A stretch of DNA of 64,000 bases. Source: Erythrobacter sp. Lineage in GTDB: Bacteria > Pseudomonadota > Alphaproteobacteria > Sphingomonadales > Sphingomonadaceae. A program made the translations under genes and the position numbers. The stretch spans positions 2,157,001 through 2,221,000 of the forward strand of contig NZ_CP136573.1 of NCBI RefSeq assembly GCF_035194505.1, read 5' to 3'. The notes beneath the pieces are model-generated. The model was not told the DNA's origin. It saw only the letters and a list, made by a program, of their open reading frames with translations, and did no database searches. Shown piece by piece: positions 23,952-32,706 of this stretch (position 1 is its first letter; the number at the start of each line of letters is the position of its first letter).

Positions 23952-25133
23952 ATGGCACGTGACGCCGTCATCGTCTCCACCGCCCGCACGCCGATCGGGC
24001 GCGCATACAAGGGCGCTTTCAATGCCACCCCCGGCGCCACGCTGGGCGCGCTGAGCCTTGCCCCCGCGATCGAGCGCGCCGGTATCGAAGCCGGCCAGAT
24101 CGACGACGTGGTGTGGGGCGCGGTGCTGACCCAGGGCACCCAGTCGGGCAATATCGGCCGTCAGGTCGCGCTGCGCGCGGGCTGCCCGGTGGGCGTTTCG
24201 GCCCAGACCATCGACCGCCAGTGCTCTTCGGGCCTGATGGCGATCGCCACCGCGGCCAAGCAGATCATCGTCGACAACATGGATATCGTCGTCGGCGGCG
24301 GGCAGGACTCGATCTCGATGGTGCAGACCCCCGAGATGCGCGTCGCCCCTGATCGTTCGCTGATCGCGATGCACAAGGACGTCTACATGCCGATGCTCGG
24401 CACCGCCGAGACGGTCGCCAAGCGCTACAATGTCAGCCGCGAGGCGCAGGACGAATACGCCTACCAGTCGCAGATGCGCACCGCTGCCGCGCAGGCCGCC
24501 GGGCTTTTCGATGCCGAAATCGTCCCCGTCACCACCACCATGAACGTGATGGACAAGGAGACGAAGGAAGTTTCGCAGGTCGAATTCACCCTCACCAAGG
24601 ATGAAGGCAACCGCCCCGAAACCACGCTTGCCGGCCTCCAGGGCCTCCAGCCGGTGATGGGGCCGGGCATGAACATCACCGCCGGCAACGCCTCGCAGCT
24701 GTCGGACGGATCCTCGGCTGCGGTGCTGATGGAAGCCAAGCTCGCCGAACAGCGCGGGCTCCAGCCGCTCGGCCGCTATGTCGGCATGGCGGTCGCCGGC
24801 ACCGAGCCCGACGAAATGGGCATCGGCCCGGTCTTCGCGATCCCGAAGCTGCTCAAGCAGACCGGCCTCAAGATGGACGACATCGGCCTGTGGGAGCTGA
24901 ACGAGGCTTTCGCGGTGCAGGTGCTCTATTGCCGCGACACGCTCGGCATCGACAATGACATCCTCAACGTCAACGGCGGCTCGATCTCGATCGGCCACCC
25001 CTACGGCATGACCGGCGCGCGCTGCACCGGCCACGCGCTGATCGAAGGCAAGCGCCGCGGGGCGAAGTATGTCGTCGTCACCATGTGCGTGGGCGGCGGC
25101 ATGGGCGCGGCCGGCCTGTTCGAAGTGTTCTAA
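23952..25133 (+). CDS. Acetyl-CoA C-acyltransferase (thiolase)
   Basis: A 393-residue thiolase. The acyl-accepting Cys91 is in DRQCSSGLMAIATA; the His motif is NEAFAVQ, and the C-terminal active-site segment NVNGGSISIGHPYGMTG leads to the deprotonating Cys in CVGGGMGAAGLFE. It splits 3-ketoacyl-CoA in beta-oxidation or condenses acetyl-CoA in the reverse direction. AAGGA lies upstream of the ATG. A good terminator follows. It is related to but clearly different from the thiolase at 36470. Confidence 0.94.
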   Translation: MARDAVIVSTARTPIGRAYKGAFNATPGATLGALSLAPAIERAGIEAGQIDDVVWGAVLTQGTQSGNIGRQVALRAGCPVGVSAQTIDRQCSSGLMAIATAAKQIIVDNMDIVVGGGQDSISMVQTPEMRVAPDRSLIAMHKDVYMPMLGTAETVAKRYNVSREAQDEYAYQSQMRTAAAQAAGLFDAEIVPVTTTMNVMDKETKEVSQVEFTLTKDEGNRPETTLAGLQGLQPVMGPGMNITAGNASQLSDGSSAAVLMEAKLAEQRGLQPLGRYVGMAVAGTEPDEMGIGPVFAIPKLLKQTGLKMDDIGLWELNEAFAVQVLYCRDTLGIDNDILNVNGGSISIGHPYGMTGARCTGHALIEGKRRGAKYVVVTMCVGGGMGAAGLFEVF

Positions 25134-25159
25134 GCCGGAATACCCCATTGGTTATGCAG

Positions 25160-25193
25160 CGGCGCGGGGGCGGGCTCCCGCGCCGTTTGCTTT
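25160..25193 (+). terminator. Rho-independent terminator after the thiolase gene
   Basis: A perfect 9-base-pair stem CGGCGCGGG / CCCGCGCCG with an 8-base loop is followed by TTTGCTTT. It lies 27 bases after the thiolase stop. Confidence 0.85.
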
Positions 25194-25244
25194 ATGCGCC
25201 GCCCGCGCTAGGCAGGGGGTGAAGCGCAACCGTAGGAGGCCGCC

Positions 25245-25853
25245 TTGGATCTTGTCGGCTTTGCTCTTGCCGTTTTGCTGATCGAGCTGACGCCCGGGCC
25301 CAATATGGCGTGGCTCGCGGGCCTTGCCGCCACCGAGGGCCGCCGGGCCGGAATGTCGGCCGTGGCAGGCGTGGCGCTCGGCCTGCTGGTCAACGGCGTG
25401 CTCGCCGCGCTCGGCCTTGCCGCGCTGCTCAAGGCGGTGCCGCAATTGTGGAGCGGCCTGCAATGGGCGGGGGCGGTGATGATGGTGTTCCTGGCGATCG
25501 AGGCATGGCGGGGTTCGCCGCGGAAGGAGCCCCGGCTGGCGCAGGACGGCCTTCACCGCCGCGCATTCCTCACCGGCGCGCTGATCAACCTGCTCAATCC
25601 CAAGGCCTATATCTTCTTCCTTGTGGTTGCCCCGCAATTCCTCGGCGGCGAGGTGCTGAGCCTTGCCAATGCCGTCACGCTTGCGGTGGTGAGCACGGCC
25701 ATCGCGACCGTGATCCACATCGCCCTCGTGCTGGCAGGGGCCCGCGCCTATGCTTGGCTGTCCAATCCCCGGCGGACTGTATGGGCGCGGCGGGTGTTTG
25801 CGGTGATCATGCTGGCGGTGGCCCTGTCCTTCCTCCTCGCCGACATTGGCTGA
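25245..25853 (+). CDS. LysE/RhtB family amino-acid exporter
   Basis: A 202-residue inner-membrane protein with about six hydrophobic segments. The family signature LIELTPGPNMAWLAGLA is at the N-terminus, and NLLNPKAYIFFLVVAPQF is the conserved middle region. Members export amino acids or related metabolites. The start is a TTG at 25245, chosen because TAGGAGG sits five bases upstream and because it gives the canonical N-terminus; no in-frame ATG fits. It follows a terminator, so it has its own promoter. Confidence 0.9.
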   Translation: MDLVGFALAVLLIELTPGPNMAWLAGLAATEGRRAGMSAVAGVALGLLVNGVLAALGLAALLKAVPQLWSGLQWAGAVMMVFLAIEAWRGSPRKEPRLAQDGLHRRAFLTGALINLLNPKAYIFFLVVAPQFLGGEVLSLANAVTLAVVSTAIATVIHIALVLAGARAYAWLSNPRRTVWARRVFAVIMLAVALSFLLADIG

Positions 25854-25948
25854 GGCGATCTCGACGATCTGCGCAAGATGGCGTATTTCTTGCGCCGCGC
25901 GCGCCATTCAGGGAGAATGGCCATGCCAACCGCTCTGGGGATCGTCCG

Positions 25949-26815
25949 GTGAAACAGTCGCTGATCAATCTGCTTCCGCCCGCCACGCTTGCAGCCGTGG
26001 TGGCGTTCTGGGGTCTTGCCCCGGCAGCCTGGGTCGAGGCGCCCTGGACCATCGCCATCGTCGGGCTGGCGGTGATCGCCTTCGTGCAATTGCTCGAACT
26101 GGTGTTCGAACGCCACGAGGGCTGGCGCATCAACCGGCAGGAACTGGTGACCGACGTGTTCTACGTCGCCTTTGGCTACACCGCCGTCGGCTTTGCCAGC
26201 GAGGCGCTGGTCCATTCGCCGCTGCGCGCGCTGAAGGATAGCTGGGGGATCGCCACCCCGTGGCTCGAAGCCAGCCCCTTCCTTGTGCAGGTGGCGGTGG
26301 TGATGTTCACCTTCGAGCTCGGCCAGTACTGGATGCACCGCGCGATGCACAACTGGACGCCGCTGTGGCTGACCCATGCGCCGCGCCATCACGTGACGCA
26401 GCTGAACGCGATGAAGGGCTTCATCGGCAATCCGATCGAGCTGTTCCTGATCAGCATCGGCATCAACGCCCTGCTCGATGTCGATCTGAACGCCCTGTTC
26501 GCCGCGATCACCGGCGGCGGTGTGATCGCGACCTATGCCCATGCCAATGTCCGCGCCAACCCGCCGATCTGGTACAGCTTCTTCTTCACCACCATCCGCC
26601 ACCACAGCCTGCACCACACCGCGCTGAGCTATGAAGACACGCGCTGCAATTACGGCAACTCGGTGATTGTCTGGGACCGCCTGTTCGGCACCTTCAAGGA
26701 AGGCGAGAGCGAGGTCGTGGGACAGGATGATCGCAAGCGGCTGTCGATCAAGGAGCAGTGGCTGTTCCCGCTGCGCCCGTGGCTTGAAAAGCGTGAGGGC
26801 GCGGCAGAGGGCTGA
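25949..26815 (+). CDS. Sterol desaturase/fatty acid hydroxylase family protein
   Basis: A 288-residue integral membrane diiron oxygenase. The three histidine clusters are present: HRAMH, HAPRHHVTQLNA and TIRHHSLHHTALS, between four or so membrane spans. Family members hydroxylate or desaturate sterols, fatty acids, carotenoids or hopanoid-like lipids; the substrate here is not clear. The GTG at 25949 begins the recognisable protein; the frame is open for a long way upstream but that part is the shadow of the exporter gene. It converges on phaZ, with 12 bases between stops. Confidence 0.87.
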   Translation: MKQSLINLLPPATLAAVVAFWGLAPAAWVEAPWTIAIVGLAVIAFVQLLELVFERHEGWRINRQELVTDVFYVAFGYTAVGFASEALVHSPLRALKDSWGIATPWLEASPFLVQVAVVMFTFELGQYWMHRAMHNWTPLWLTHAPRHHVTQLNAMKGFIGNPIELFLISIGINALLDVDLNALFAAITGGGVIATYAHANVRANPPIWYSFFFTTIRHHSLHHTALSYEDTRCNYGNSVIVWDRLFGTFKEGESEVVGQDDRKRLSIKEQWLFPLRPWLEKREGAAEG

Positions 26816-26827
26816 GGCGCGCCTGCC

Positions 26828-28072
26828 TTAGCCGGCGTTCGCGGCGATCCATTCCTCCACCACCGGGGCGACCTTGGTGCGCCAGCGGCTGCCGTTGAAG
26901 ATGCCGTAGTGGCCTGCGCCTTCGGCCATGTAGTAGCGCTTCTTGTCCTCGGCGAGGTTCGGGGTCAGCTTGAGCGCCGCCTTGGTCTGGCCGAGGCCTG
27001 AGATATCGTCGCGCTCGCCTTCGATCGCCAGCAGCGCGGTGTCGGTGATCGCGGTCAGGTCGACCACCTCGCCCTTGTGGCGGAACTCGCCCTTGGGGAT
27101 CGAGTGCTTCTGGAACACCTCTTCCACGGTCTGGAGATAGAACTCCGCCGTCATGTCGCACACCGCGCGATATTCGTCGTAGAAGGTCTTGGTCGCCTGC
27201 GCGCTCGCATCATCGCCCACGGTGAGGTGTTTGAACATCTCGTAGTGGCTCATCATGTGGCTCGAAAGGTTCATGCTCATGAAGGCCGAAAGCTGCATGA
27301 AGCCGGGATAGACGCGGCGACCGGCACCGGCATATTTCATCGGCACCGTGGCGATCACGGATTGGCGGAACCAGGCGATCGGACGCTGCATCGCCATGTT
27401 GTTGACGACCGTCGGGCATTCACGCGTGTCGATCGGGCCGCCCATCATGGTGAGGGTGGCGGGCGTCGCGGGCGACTTGTGAAGGTTCATCAGCGCGGTC
27501 GCGGCAAAGGCGGGCACGCTCGGCTGGCACACAGCCATCATGTGGATGCGCTGGCCGCCGGCTTCCGCATGAATGTGCTCTGCGAAGTCCATCAGGTAGT
27601 CGATGTAATCGTCGAGATCGAACTTCCCCGCGCTCGCCGGCACCATCTTGGCATCGGCCCAGTCGGTGATGAACACCTCCGCGCTTTCGAGCATCCGCTC
27701 CACCGTACCGCGCAGCAGCGTGGCGTAGTGGCCGCTCATCGGAGCGACGATCAGCAGGCGGGGGCGGTCAGCCGGAGTGCCTTCCACGCGGAAGCGCAGG
27801 AGATCGCCGAAGGGGCGCTTCATCACCACGCTCTGGGTGACGGCATGGGGCTTGCCGTCGATCTCGACGCTGTCGATGCCGAATTCGGGCTTGCCATAAT
27901 GCGCGGTTGCGTGAGCGAAGACATCGAGCGCGCTGGCGGCGAGCGGACCCATGCCCATGCCGAAGGCGCTCAGCGGATTGGCGGGGTTGGACAGCATGTT
28001 GGCGCTTATCGAAGCGAGCGCGCTGGCGCTGTTCATCCAGCTGCGCTGCAGCTCGTAGGCATGGTAAAGCAT
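26828..28072 (-). CDS. phaZ: Intracellular polyhydroxyalkanoate depolymerase
   Basis: A 414-residue cytoplasmic depolymerase that releases monomers from stored polyhydroxybutyrate granules. The sequence is of the Ralstonia PhaZa1 type: the nucleophile is a cysteine in AVCQPSVPAFAAT (Cys182) rather than the serine of secreted depolymerases. The ATG at 28072 has GAGG eight bases upstream. It is divergent from the ABC exporter; the shared region contains a 15-base palindrome. The MaoC hydratase and thiolase upstream are possible partners in PHA turnover. No PHA synthase or phasin gene is in the window. Confidence 0.93.
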   Translation of the reverse strand: MLYHAYELQRSWMNSASALASISANMLSNPANPLSAFGMGMGPLAASALDVFAHATAHYGKPEFGIDSVEIDGKPHAVTQSVVMKRPFGDLLRFRVEGTPADRPRLLIVAPMSGHYATLLRGTVERMLESAEVFITDWADAKMVPASAGKFDLDDYIDYLMDFAEHIHAEAGGQRIHMMAVCQPSVPAFAATALMNLHKSPATPATLTMMGGPIDTRECPTVVNNMAMQRPIAWFRQSVIATVPMKYAGAGRRVYPGFMQLSAFMSMNLSSHMMSHYEMFKHLTVGDDASAQATKTFYDEYRAVCDMTAEFYLQTVEEVFQKHSIPKGEFRHKGEVVDLTAITDTALLAIEGERDDISGLGQTKAALKLTPNLAEDKKRYYMAEGAGHYGIFNGSRWRTKVAPVVEEWIAANAG

Positions 28073-28154
28073 CAACAAGACCTCGAAGCGACGAACATGT
28101 CCGGCGCCTCATCCCGCGGGCACCTTGAGGCGACAGATGCGCCTTTGCGCTACG

Positions 28155-28169
28155 TTGTGCAATGCACAA
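28155..28169. promoter_or_regulatory. 15-base palindrome, candidate operator between phaZ and ABC exporter
   Basis: TTGTGCA-A-TGCACAA is a perfect 7-1-7 palindrome in the 181-base region between the divergent phaZ and ABC genes, 83 bases before the phaZ start. Its TGC/GCA core is reminiscent of sites bound by PHA regulators such as PhaR, but that link is inference; another dimeric repressor is equally possible. Confidence 0.5.
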
Positions 28170-28253
28170 TATTGCGCGGCACACACGCGGCGGAGCGTTC
28201 TGTTGCTTTTTGCACGTGAAATTCGTGCGCACCGTGGCTAATGCGGCGCAACC

Positions 28254-30131
28254 ATGCACGGCGACACCCCAGAAAACACGCGCCCGGCGGGCGATGGCCC
28301 CGAACCGGTGAACGAACCGGCAGGCGCTTTGGCCGACACTCCGGACGTGAGCGAAAGCGAGGCTGACGCCGCGCCCAAGTCGCGTAGCCTTGCGCCCTTG
28401 CGCATGGTGTTCGGCACGGCGCTGCAATACCCGCGCGAGATAGCCTTTGCCCTGCTGGCGCTGGTGATCACCTCGGCGGCGACGCTGGCGATCCCTTACC
28501 GGTTCAAGGTCATCATCGACGAGGCTTTCGGCGGGTCCGCCACCGCCGATGATATCGCCCATGCCTTCCAGTACCTGCTGATGATCGTGCTGATCCTCGG
28601 CTTCGGCACCGCGCTCAGGTTCTATTTCGTCAGCTGGCTGGGCGAGCGCGTGGTGGCCGACATCCGCCTGAAGGTGCAGGAGAACCTGCTGCGCCTCTCG
28701 CCCGGGTTCTACGAGGTCAACAGCCCCAAGGAAATCTCCAGCCGGATGACCAGCGACACCGCGATCATCGAGAATGTGGTGGGCACCACGGTCTCGGTGG
28801 CGCTGCGCAATTCGCTGACCGCGCTCGGCGGCATCGGGCTGCTGATCTTTCTCGCGCCCTCGCTGACGCTGGGGCTGCTGATCGGCATTCCGATCGTGAT
28901 TGCCCCGATCGTGTTTTTCGGCCGCAAGATCCGCGCAGTCTCGCGCTCCAGCCAGGACCGGATCGCGGACGTGGGCGCCTATGTCACCGAAGTGCTCTCG
29001 GCGATGAAGATCGTACAGAGCTTCGGGCAGGAGACGCGCGAGGGCGAGCGGTTTGCAGGCGTGGTCGAGGAGACCTTCGCCATCGCCCGGCGGCGCATCA
29101 TCCTGCGCGCGGCGATGACGTCGGTGGTGATCGTGCTTGTGTTCGGTGCGATCACGCTGGCGATGTGGCGCGGCGCGCTGGCCGTTAACGAGGGCACGAT
29201 TACCCCGGGCGACATGGGCTTCTTCGTCTTTACCGGCGTGCTGGTGGCAGGCGCGCTGGGCGCATTGACGGAAGTCTATGGCGATTTGCTTCGCGGTGCA
29301 GGCGCGGCGAGCCGACTGGCCGAGCTGCTCGAAGCCAGGCCCGAGATTGCGCCCCCGGCTCGGCCCGAACGCCTGCCCGAGCCCGCGCGCGGCAGCCTGT
29401 CCTTCCGCAATGTCACCTTCCGCTATCCGGCGCGGCCTGAAACCGCCGCGCTCAAGGACTTCACGCTGGAGATCGAGCCGGGCGAGACCATCGCGATTGT
29501 CGGCCCGTCGGGGGCAGGCAAATCGACGATCTTCCAGCTGGTCGAGCGGTTCTATGATCCGCAGGCCGGCACCATCCGTCTCGACGGCGTGCCGCTGACC
29601 AGCGCCGATCCGGCCGATATCCGCGCCCGTCTGGCGCTGGTGCCACAGGACGGAGTGCTGTTCAGCGCCAATGCCCGCGACAATCTGCGCTACGGCCAGT
29701 GGAACGCCAGCGACGAGGATATCTGGCAGGCCGCCCGCGCCGCCAATGCCGAGAGCTTCCTGCGCGCCCTGCCGCAGGGTCTCGACACCTATCTGGGCGA
29801 GGGCGGGACGCAGCTGTCCGGCGGCCAGCAACAGCGCGTCGCGATTGCCCGCGCGCTGCTGCGCGATGCGCCGATCCTGCTGCTCGACGAGGCGACCAGC
29901 GCCTTGGATGCCGAGAGCGAGCAGCTTGTCCAGCAGGCGCTCGAAGGCCTGATGCAGAACCGCACGACGCTGGTGATCGCCCACCGCCTTGCCACGGTGC
30001 GCGCGGCTGACCGGATCGTGGTGCTCGATGAAGGCCGGATCGTCGAACAGGGCACGCATGAGGTGCTGAGCAAGGCGGGCGGTCTCTATGCGCGGCTGGC
30101 GCGCCTCCAGTTCGCTGCCGACGCGGCGTAG
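28254..30131 (+). CDS. ABC transporter, fused permease and ATP-binding protein (MsbA-like exporter)
   Basis: A 625-residue half-transporter that should work as a homodimer. After a soluble N-terminal tail of about 50 residues come six membrane spans (about 60-350), then the nucleotide-binding domain with Walker A GPSGAGKST (417-425), signature LSGGQQQR (from 521) and Walker B LLLDEATSALD. It belongs to the MsbA-related exporter group; substrates of this group include lipids and drugs, and none can be assigned here. The ribosome binding site is weak. A short hairpin follows the stop. Confidence 0.92.
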   Translation: MHGDTPENTRPAGDGPEPVNEPAGALADTPDVSESEADAAPKSRSLAPLRMVFGTALQYPREIAFALLALVITSAATLAIPYRFKVIIDEAFGGSATADDIAHAFQYLLMIVLILGFGTALRFYFVSWLGERVVADIRLKVQENLLRLSPGFYEVNSPKEISSRMTSDTAIIENVVGTTVSVALRNSLTALGGIGLLIFLAPSLTLGLLIGIPIVIAPIVFFGRKIRAVSRSSQDRIADVGAYVTEVLSAMKIVQSFGQETREGERFAGVVEETFAIARRRIILRAAMTSVVIVLVFGAITLAMWRGALAVNEGTITPGDMGFFVFTGVLVAGALGALTEVYGDLLRGAGAASRLAELLEARPEIAPPARPERLPEPARGSLSFRNVTFRYPARPETAALKDFTLEIEPGETIAIVGPSGAGKSTIFQLVERFYDPQAGTIRLDGVPLTSADPADIRARLALVPQDGVLFSANARDNLRYGQWNASDEDIWQAARAANAESFLRALPQGLDTYLGEGGTQLSGGQQQRVAIARALLRDAPILLLDEATSALDAESEQLVQQALEGLMQNRTTLVIAHRLATVRAADRIVVLDEGRIVEQGTHEVLSKAGGLYARLARLQFAADAA

Positions 30132-30137
30132 TTTCTG

Positions 30138-30155
30138 GGTTCGCATGCGCGAACC
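30138..30155 (+). terminator. Hairpin after the ABC exporter gene, possible terminator
   Basis: GGTTCGC-ATGC-GCGAACC is a perfect 7-base-pair hairpin starting seven bases after the stop. There is no T tract after it, so it may slow or stabilise the transcript end rather than terminate by itself. Confidence 0.4.
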
Positions 30156-30156
30156 G

Positions 30157-30225
30157 CAGACCTCCCGCCCCGCCTCCCTGCGCCCCTAATCGACGAACCG
30201 CACCCACGCTCGACGAAGCGCAACC
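30157..30225. repeat. Solitary palindrome arm and a 20-base-period direct repeat before the M13 peptidase gene
   Basis: Bases 30157-30181 match one arm of the large palindrome at 57503-57589 at 23 of 25 positions. Just downstream, TCGACGAACCGCACC (from 30190) and TCGACGAAGCGCAACC (from 30210) form a direct repeat with a 20-base period, about 70 bases before the M13 peptidase start. The second could be a regulator site; both assignments are inference. Confidence 0.45.
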
Positions 30226-30292
30226 TTTCGTGGGACGAGGCGTTAGGAGTGCTGCTCGCAGATTTCTGCACCAGCTCTCGGGGACACACCAC

Positions 30293-32461
30293 ATGATCCA
30301 CAAGACCGCCTTGATCGGCGCCAGCCTGTTCGCGCTTGCGCTGGCTGCGCCTGCCTTCGCCAATGACGACGCCCATGATCACGCTGCCGAGACGCAGCTG
30401 GCCCAAGGTGAGCCTGCCGCTTCGTCCCTGCCGACCATGAGCTTTGGCAGCTGGGGCTTCGATCCCGCTCTGCTGGCCGCCGATGTGAAGCCGGGGGACG
30501 ATTTCAACGCCTATGCCAACCAGCGCTGGATCGATGCCAACCCGCTGCCGCCCGAATTCAGCCGCATCGGCGCCTTCGTGCTGCTCGGCGAAAAGAGCAC
30601 CTATGACGTCAAGGCGCTGATGGACGAGCTGGCTGCAAAGGACGCCGCCACCCTCTCTGCCGACGAGCGTCGCATCCTCGACGCTTACAGTGCCTATCTC
30701 GATACCGCGGCCATCGAGGCTGCGGGCCTTGCCCCGGCCAAGCCCTATCTCGACCGGATCATGGCCGCGAAGAGCCTCGATGATCTCGCCATGCTGTGGG
30801 CCGAGCCCGGCTATGCCAGCCCGATCGGCGGCGGCGTGGGGATCGACGCCAAGCAGCCCGATCGCCACATCGCCAGCGTCGGCTTCGGCGGGCTCGGCCT
30901 GCCCGACCGCGATTACTATCTCGACACCTCGGAAAAGGGCGTCGCGATCCAGAACAAGTACAAGTCCTATCTCGCCTTCCTGCTGGGCGAAGCGGGCTAT
31001 GCAGATCCCGAGGCGCAGGCCGCGGAAATCTATGCCTTCGAGGACAAGGTCGCCCGCACCGTGGCGTGGGACCGCGCCGTGCGCCGCAACCGTGATCTCA
31101 CCTACAACTTGCTCACCGCAGAGGAACTGGCTGCGATCAGCGGCAAGGTGCCGGTCACCGCGATGCTGGAGAAGATCGGGATTGCCGGCAGCCCCGGCTT
31201 CGTCGTCAGCCTGATGCCGCCCACGGCCGAGGAAGTGGCTGCGCTCAAGCTCGATGCCGCCACCCTCGCCAAGATCGGCACCGGCGTGCCGGGCATGCTC
31301 GCGCTGCTGGGTGAAACCCCGGTGGAAACGCTGAAGGCGTGGATGGTCAAGGAAATGCTCTCGTCCAACGCGGCGGTGCTGCCCAAGCGGTTCGACGATG
31401 CGAGCTTCGAATTCTTCGGCAAGACCCTGCGCGGCACCCCCGAACAGCGCCCGCGCTGGAAGCGTGCCATCGGCGAGTCCGAAGGCCTCTTGGGCGAGCT
31501 CATCGGCAAGGCCTATGTCGCGCGCTACTTCCCGCCCGAAAACAAGGTGGCGATGGACGAGCTGGTCGCGAACCTGCGCGTAGCTCTGGGCCAGTCGATC
31601 GACGAGATCACCTGGATGGGCGCCGAGACCAAGACCCAGGCCCATGCCAAGCTCGCCAGCTTCGATCCCAAGATCGGCTATCGCCCGAACCTCGAGACCT
31701 ATGAAGGCCTCGAAGTCATCGCCGGCAACCCGATTGTCAACCGCATGGCGGCGGCCAAGTGGGGTCAGGCCGACAATGTCGCCAAGCTTGGCCAGCCGAT
31801 CGACCGCACCGAATGGGGCATGCTGCCGCAGACGGTGAACGCCTATTACAACTCGGTGAAGAACGAGATCGTCTTCCCGGCGGGGATCCTCCAGCAGCCG
31901 TTCTTCGCGCTGACCAACGACATCGCGGTCAATTATGGCGCGATTGGCGGCGTGATCGGCCATGAAATGGGCCACGGCTTCGACGATCAGGGCTCCAAGT
32001 CCGACGCCAGCGGCGCGCTGCGCAACTGGTGGACTGAAGCCGACCGTGCGGCCTTTGACGGGCTCGGCAATGCGCTGGTGGCGCAGTATAATGCCTTCTG
32101 CCCGCTTGATGAAGGCAAGACCTGCGTCAATGGCCGCCTGACACTGGGCGAGAATATCGGCGACGTCGGCGGGCTTTCGATGGCCTACCGCGCCTACAAG
32201 CTTGCCACCAAGGGCAAGGACGTGCCGGTGATCGACGGCCTCACCGGTGATCAGCGCTTCTTCCTCGCCTGGGCGCAGGTATGGCGTTCGACCCAGCGCG
32301 AGGAGAACTACCGCAACCGCCTGCGTACCGACAGCCACAGCCCCGAGGAATACCGGGTCAACGGCGTCGTGCGGAACCTCGACGAATGGTACAAGGCCTT
32401 CAACGTGCAGCCGGGCGACAAGCTCTACCTGCCGCCGGAAAAGCGCGTGCGCATCTGGTAA
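30293..32461 (+). CDS. M13 family metallopeptidase (neprilysin-like), secreted
   Basis: A 722-residue exported zinc endopeptidase. A signal peptide (MIHKTALIGASLFALALAAPAFA) precedes a short acidic/His linker, then the M13 N-terminal domain and the catalytic domain. The zinc motif GHEMGHGFDDQG gives His557, Glu558 and His561, and the third ligand Glu620 is in GENIGDVGG. NAYYN, which contacts substrate in the family, is also present. The ATG at 30293 is chosen for the signal peptide. It probably degrades extracellular or periplasmic peptides and matches the window's emphasis on secreted peptidases. Confidence 0.94.
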   Translation: MIHKTALIGASLFALALAAPAFANDDAHDHAAETQLAQGEPAASSLPTMSFGSWGFDPALLAADVKPGDDFNAYANQRWIDANPLPPEFSRIGAFVLLGEKSTYDVKALMDELAAKDAATLSADERRILDAYSAYLDTAAIEAAGLAPAKPYLDRIMAAKSLDDLAMLWAEPGYASPIGGGVGIDAKQPDRHIASVGFGGLGLPDRDYYLDTSEKGVAIQNKYKSYLAFLLGEAGYADPEAQAAEIYAFEDKVARTVAWDRAVRRNRDLTYNLLTAEELAAISGKVPVTAMLEKIGIAGSPGFVVSLMPPTAEEVAALKLDAATLAKIGTGVPGMLALLGETPVETLKAWMVKEMLSSNAAVLPKRFDDASFEFFGKTLRGTPEQRPRWKRAIGESEGLLGELIGKAYVARYFPPENKVAMDELVANLRVALGQSIDEITWMGAETKTQAHAKLASFDPKIGYRPNLETYEGLEVIAGNPIVNRMAAAKWGQADNVAKLGQPIDRTEWGMLPQTVNAYYNSVKNEIVFPAGILQQPFFALTNDIAVNYGAIGGVIGHEMGHGFDDQGSKSDASGALRNWWTEADRAAFDGLGNALVAQYNAFCPLDEGKTCVNGRLTLGENIGDVGGLSMAYRAYKLATKGKDVPVIDGLTGDQRFFLAWAQVWRSTQREENYRNRLRTDSHSPEEYRVNGVVRNLDEWYKAFNVQPGDKLYLPPEKRVRIW

Positions 32462-32476
32462 GGGAGCCTTTGATTG

Positions 32477-32498
32477 CGGGGCCGCCTCCGCGGCCCCG
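32477..32498 (+). terminator. GC hairpin after the M13 peptidase gene
   Basis: CGGGGCCGC-CTCC-GCGGCCCCG is a perfect 9-base-pair stem with a 4-base loop, 15 bases after the stop. It lacks a clear T tract, so termination is likely but not certain. Confidence 0.55.
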
Positions 32499-32569
32499 TC
32501 CTCGGTGAGTCCTTGTTGGCCTACCGCTTCGCTGCTTGAGGCCGGGTTTCTCCCGCTACGCTCCGGGCA

Positions 32570-32604
32570 CCTGCGGCTCGCGCGCGTGCGCTCGCGGCCC
32601 GTCC
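32570..32604 (-). repeat. 35-base intergenic repeat, copy 1
   Basis: This 35-base GC-rich sequence is an exact reverse complement of 52564-52598, twenty kilobases away; a diverged copy lies at 39061-39092. All three are intergenic. Weaker similarity continues on both sides of the two exact copies (CCGG..GCG..AGCG), suggesting a larger element. Confidence 0.75.
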
Positions 32605-32638
32605 TGTGGCGGGGCCGGGCGGCACATCTCTCGGAAGA

Positions 32639-32666
32639 CCCGCTCCCCTGCCGGAGCGGGCCTTTT
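32639..32666 (+). terminator. Candidate terminator before uppP
   Basis: CCCGCTCC / GGAGCGGG is a perfect 8-base-pair stem with a 6-base loop, followed by CCTTTT. It ends about 40 bases before the uppP start and may be the true end of the M13 peptidase transcript. Confidence 0.55.
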
Positions 32667-32706
32667 GGTTTGACTTGGCCGCCTCACTCGTCAAAGCCCT
32701 GCGCCC

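Noticed and set aside
25310..25948. Upstream extension of the sterol desaturase-like frame by more than 200 codons
   Set aside because: The extra sequence is the shadow of the LysE-type exporter in another frame; the family resemblance starts only after the GTG at 25949.
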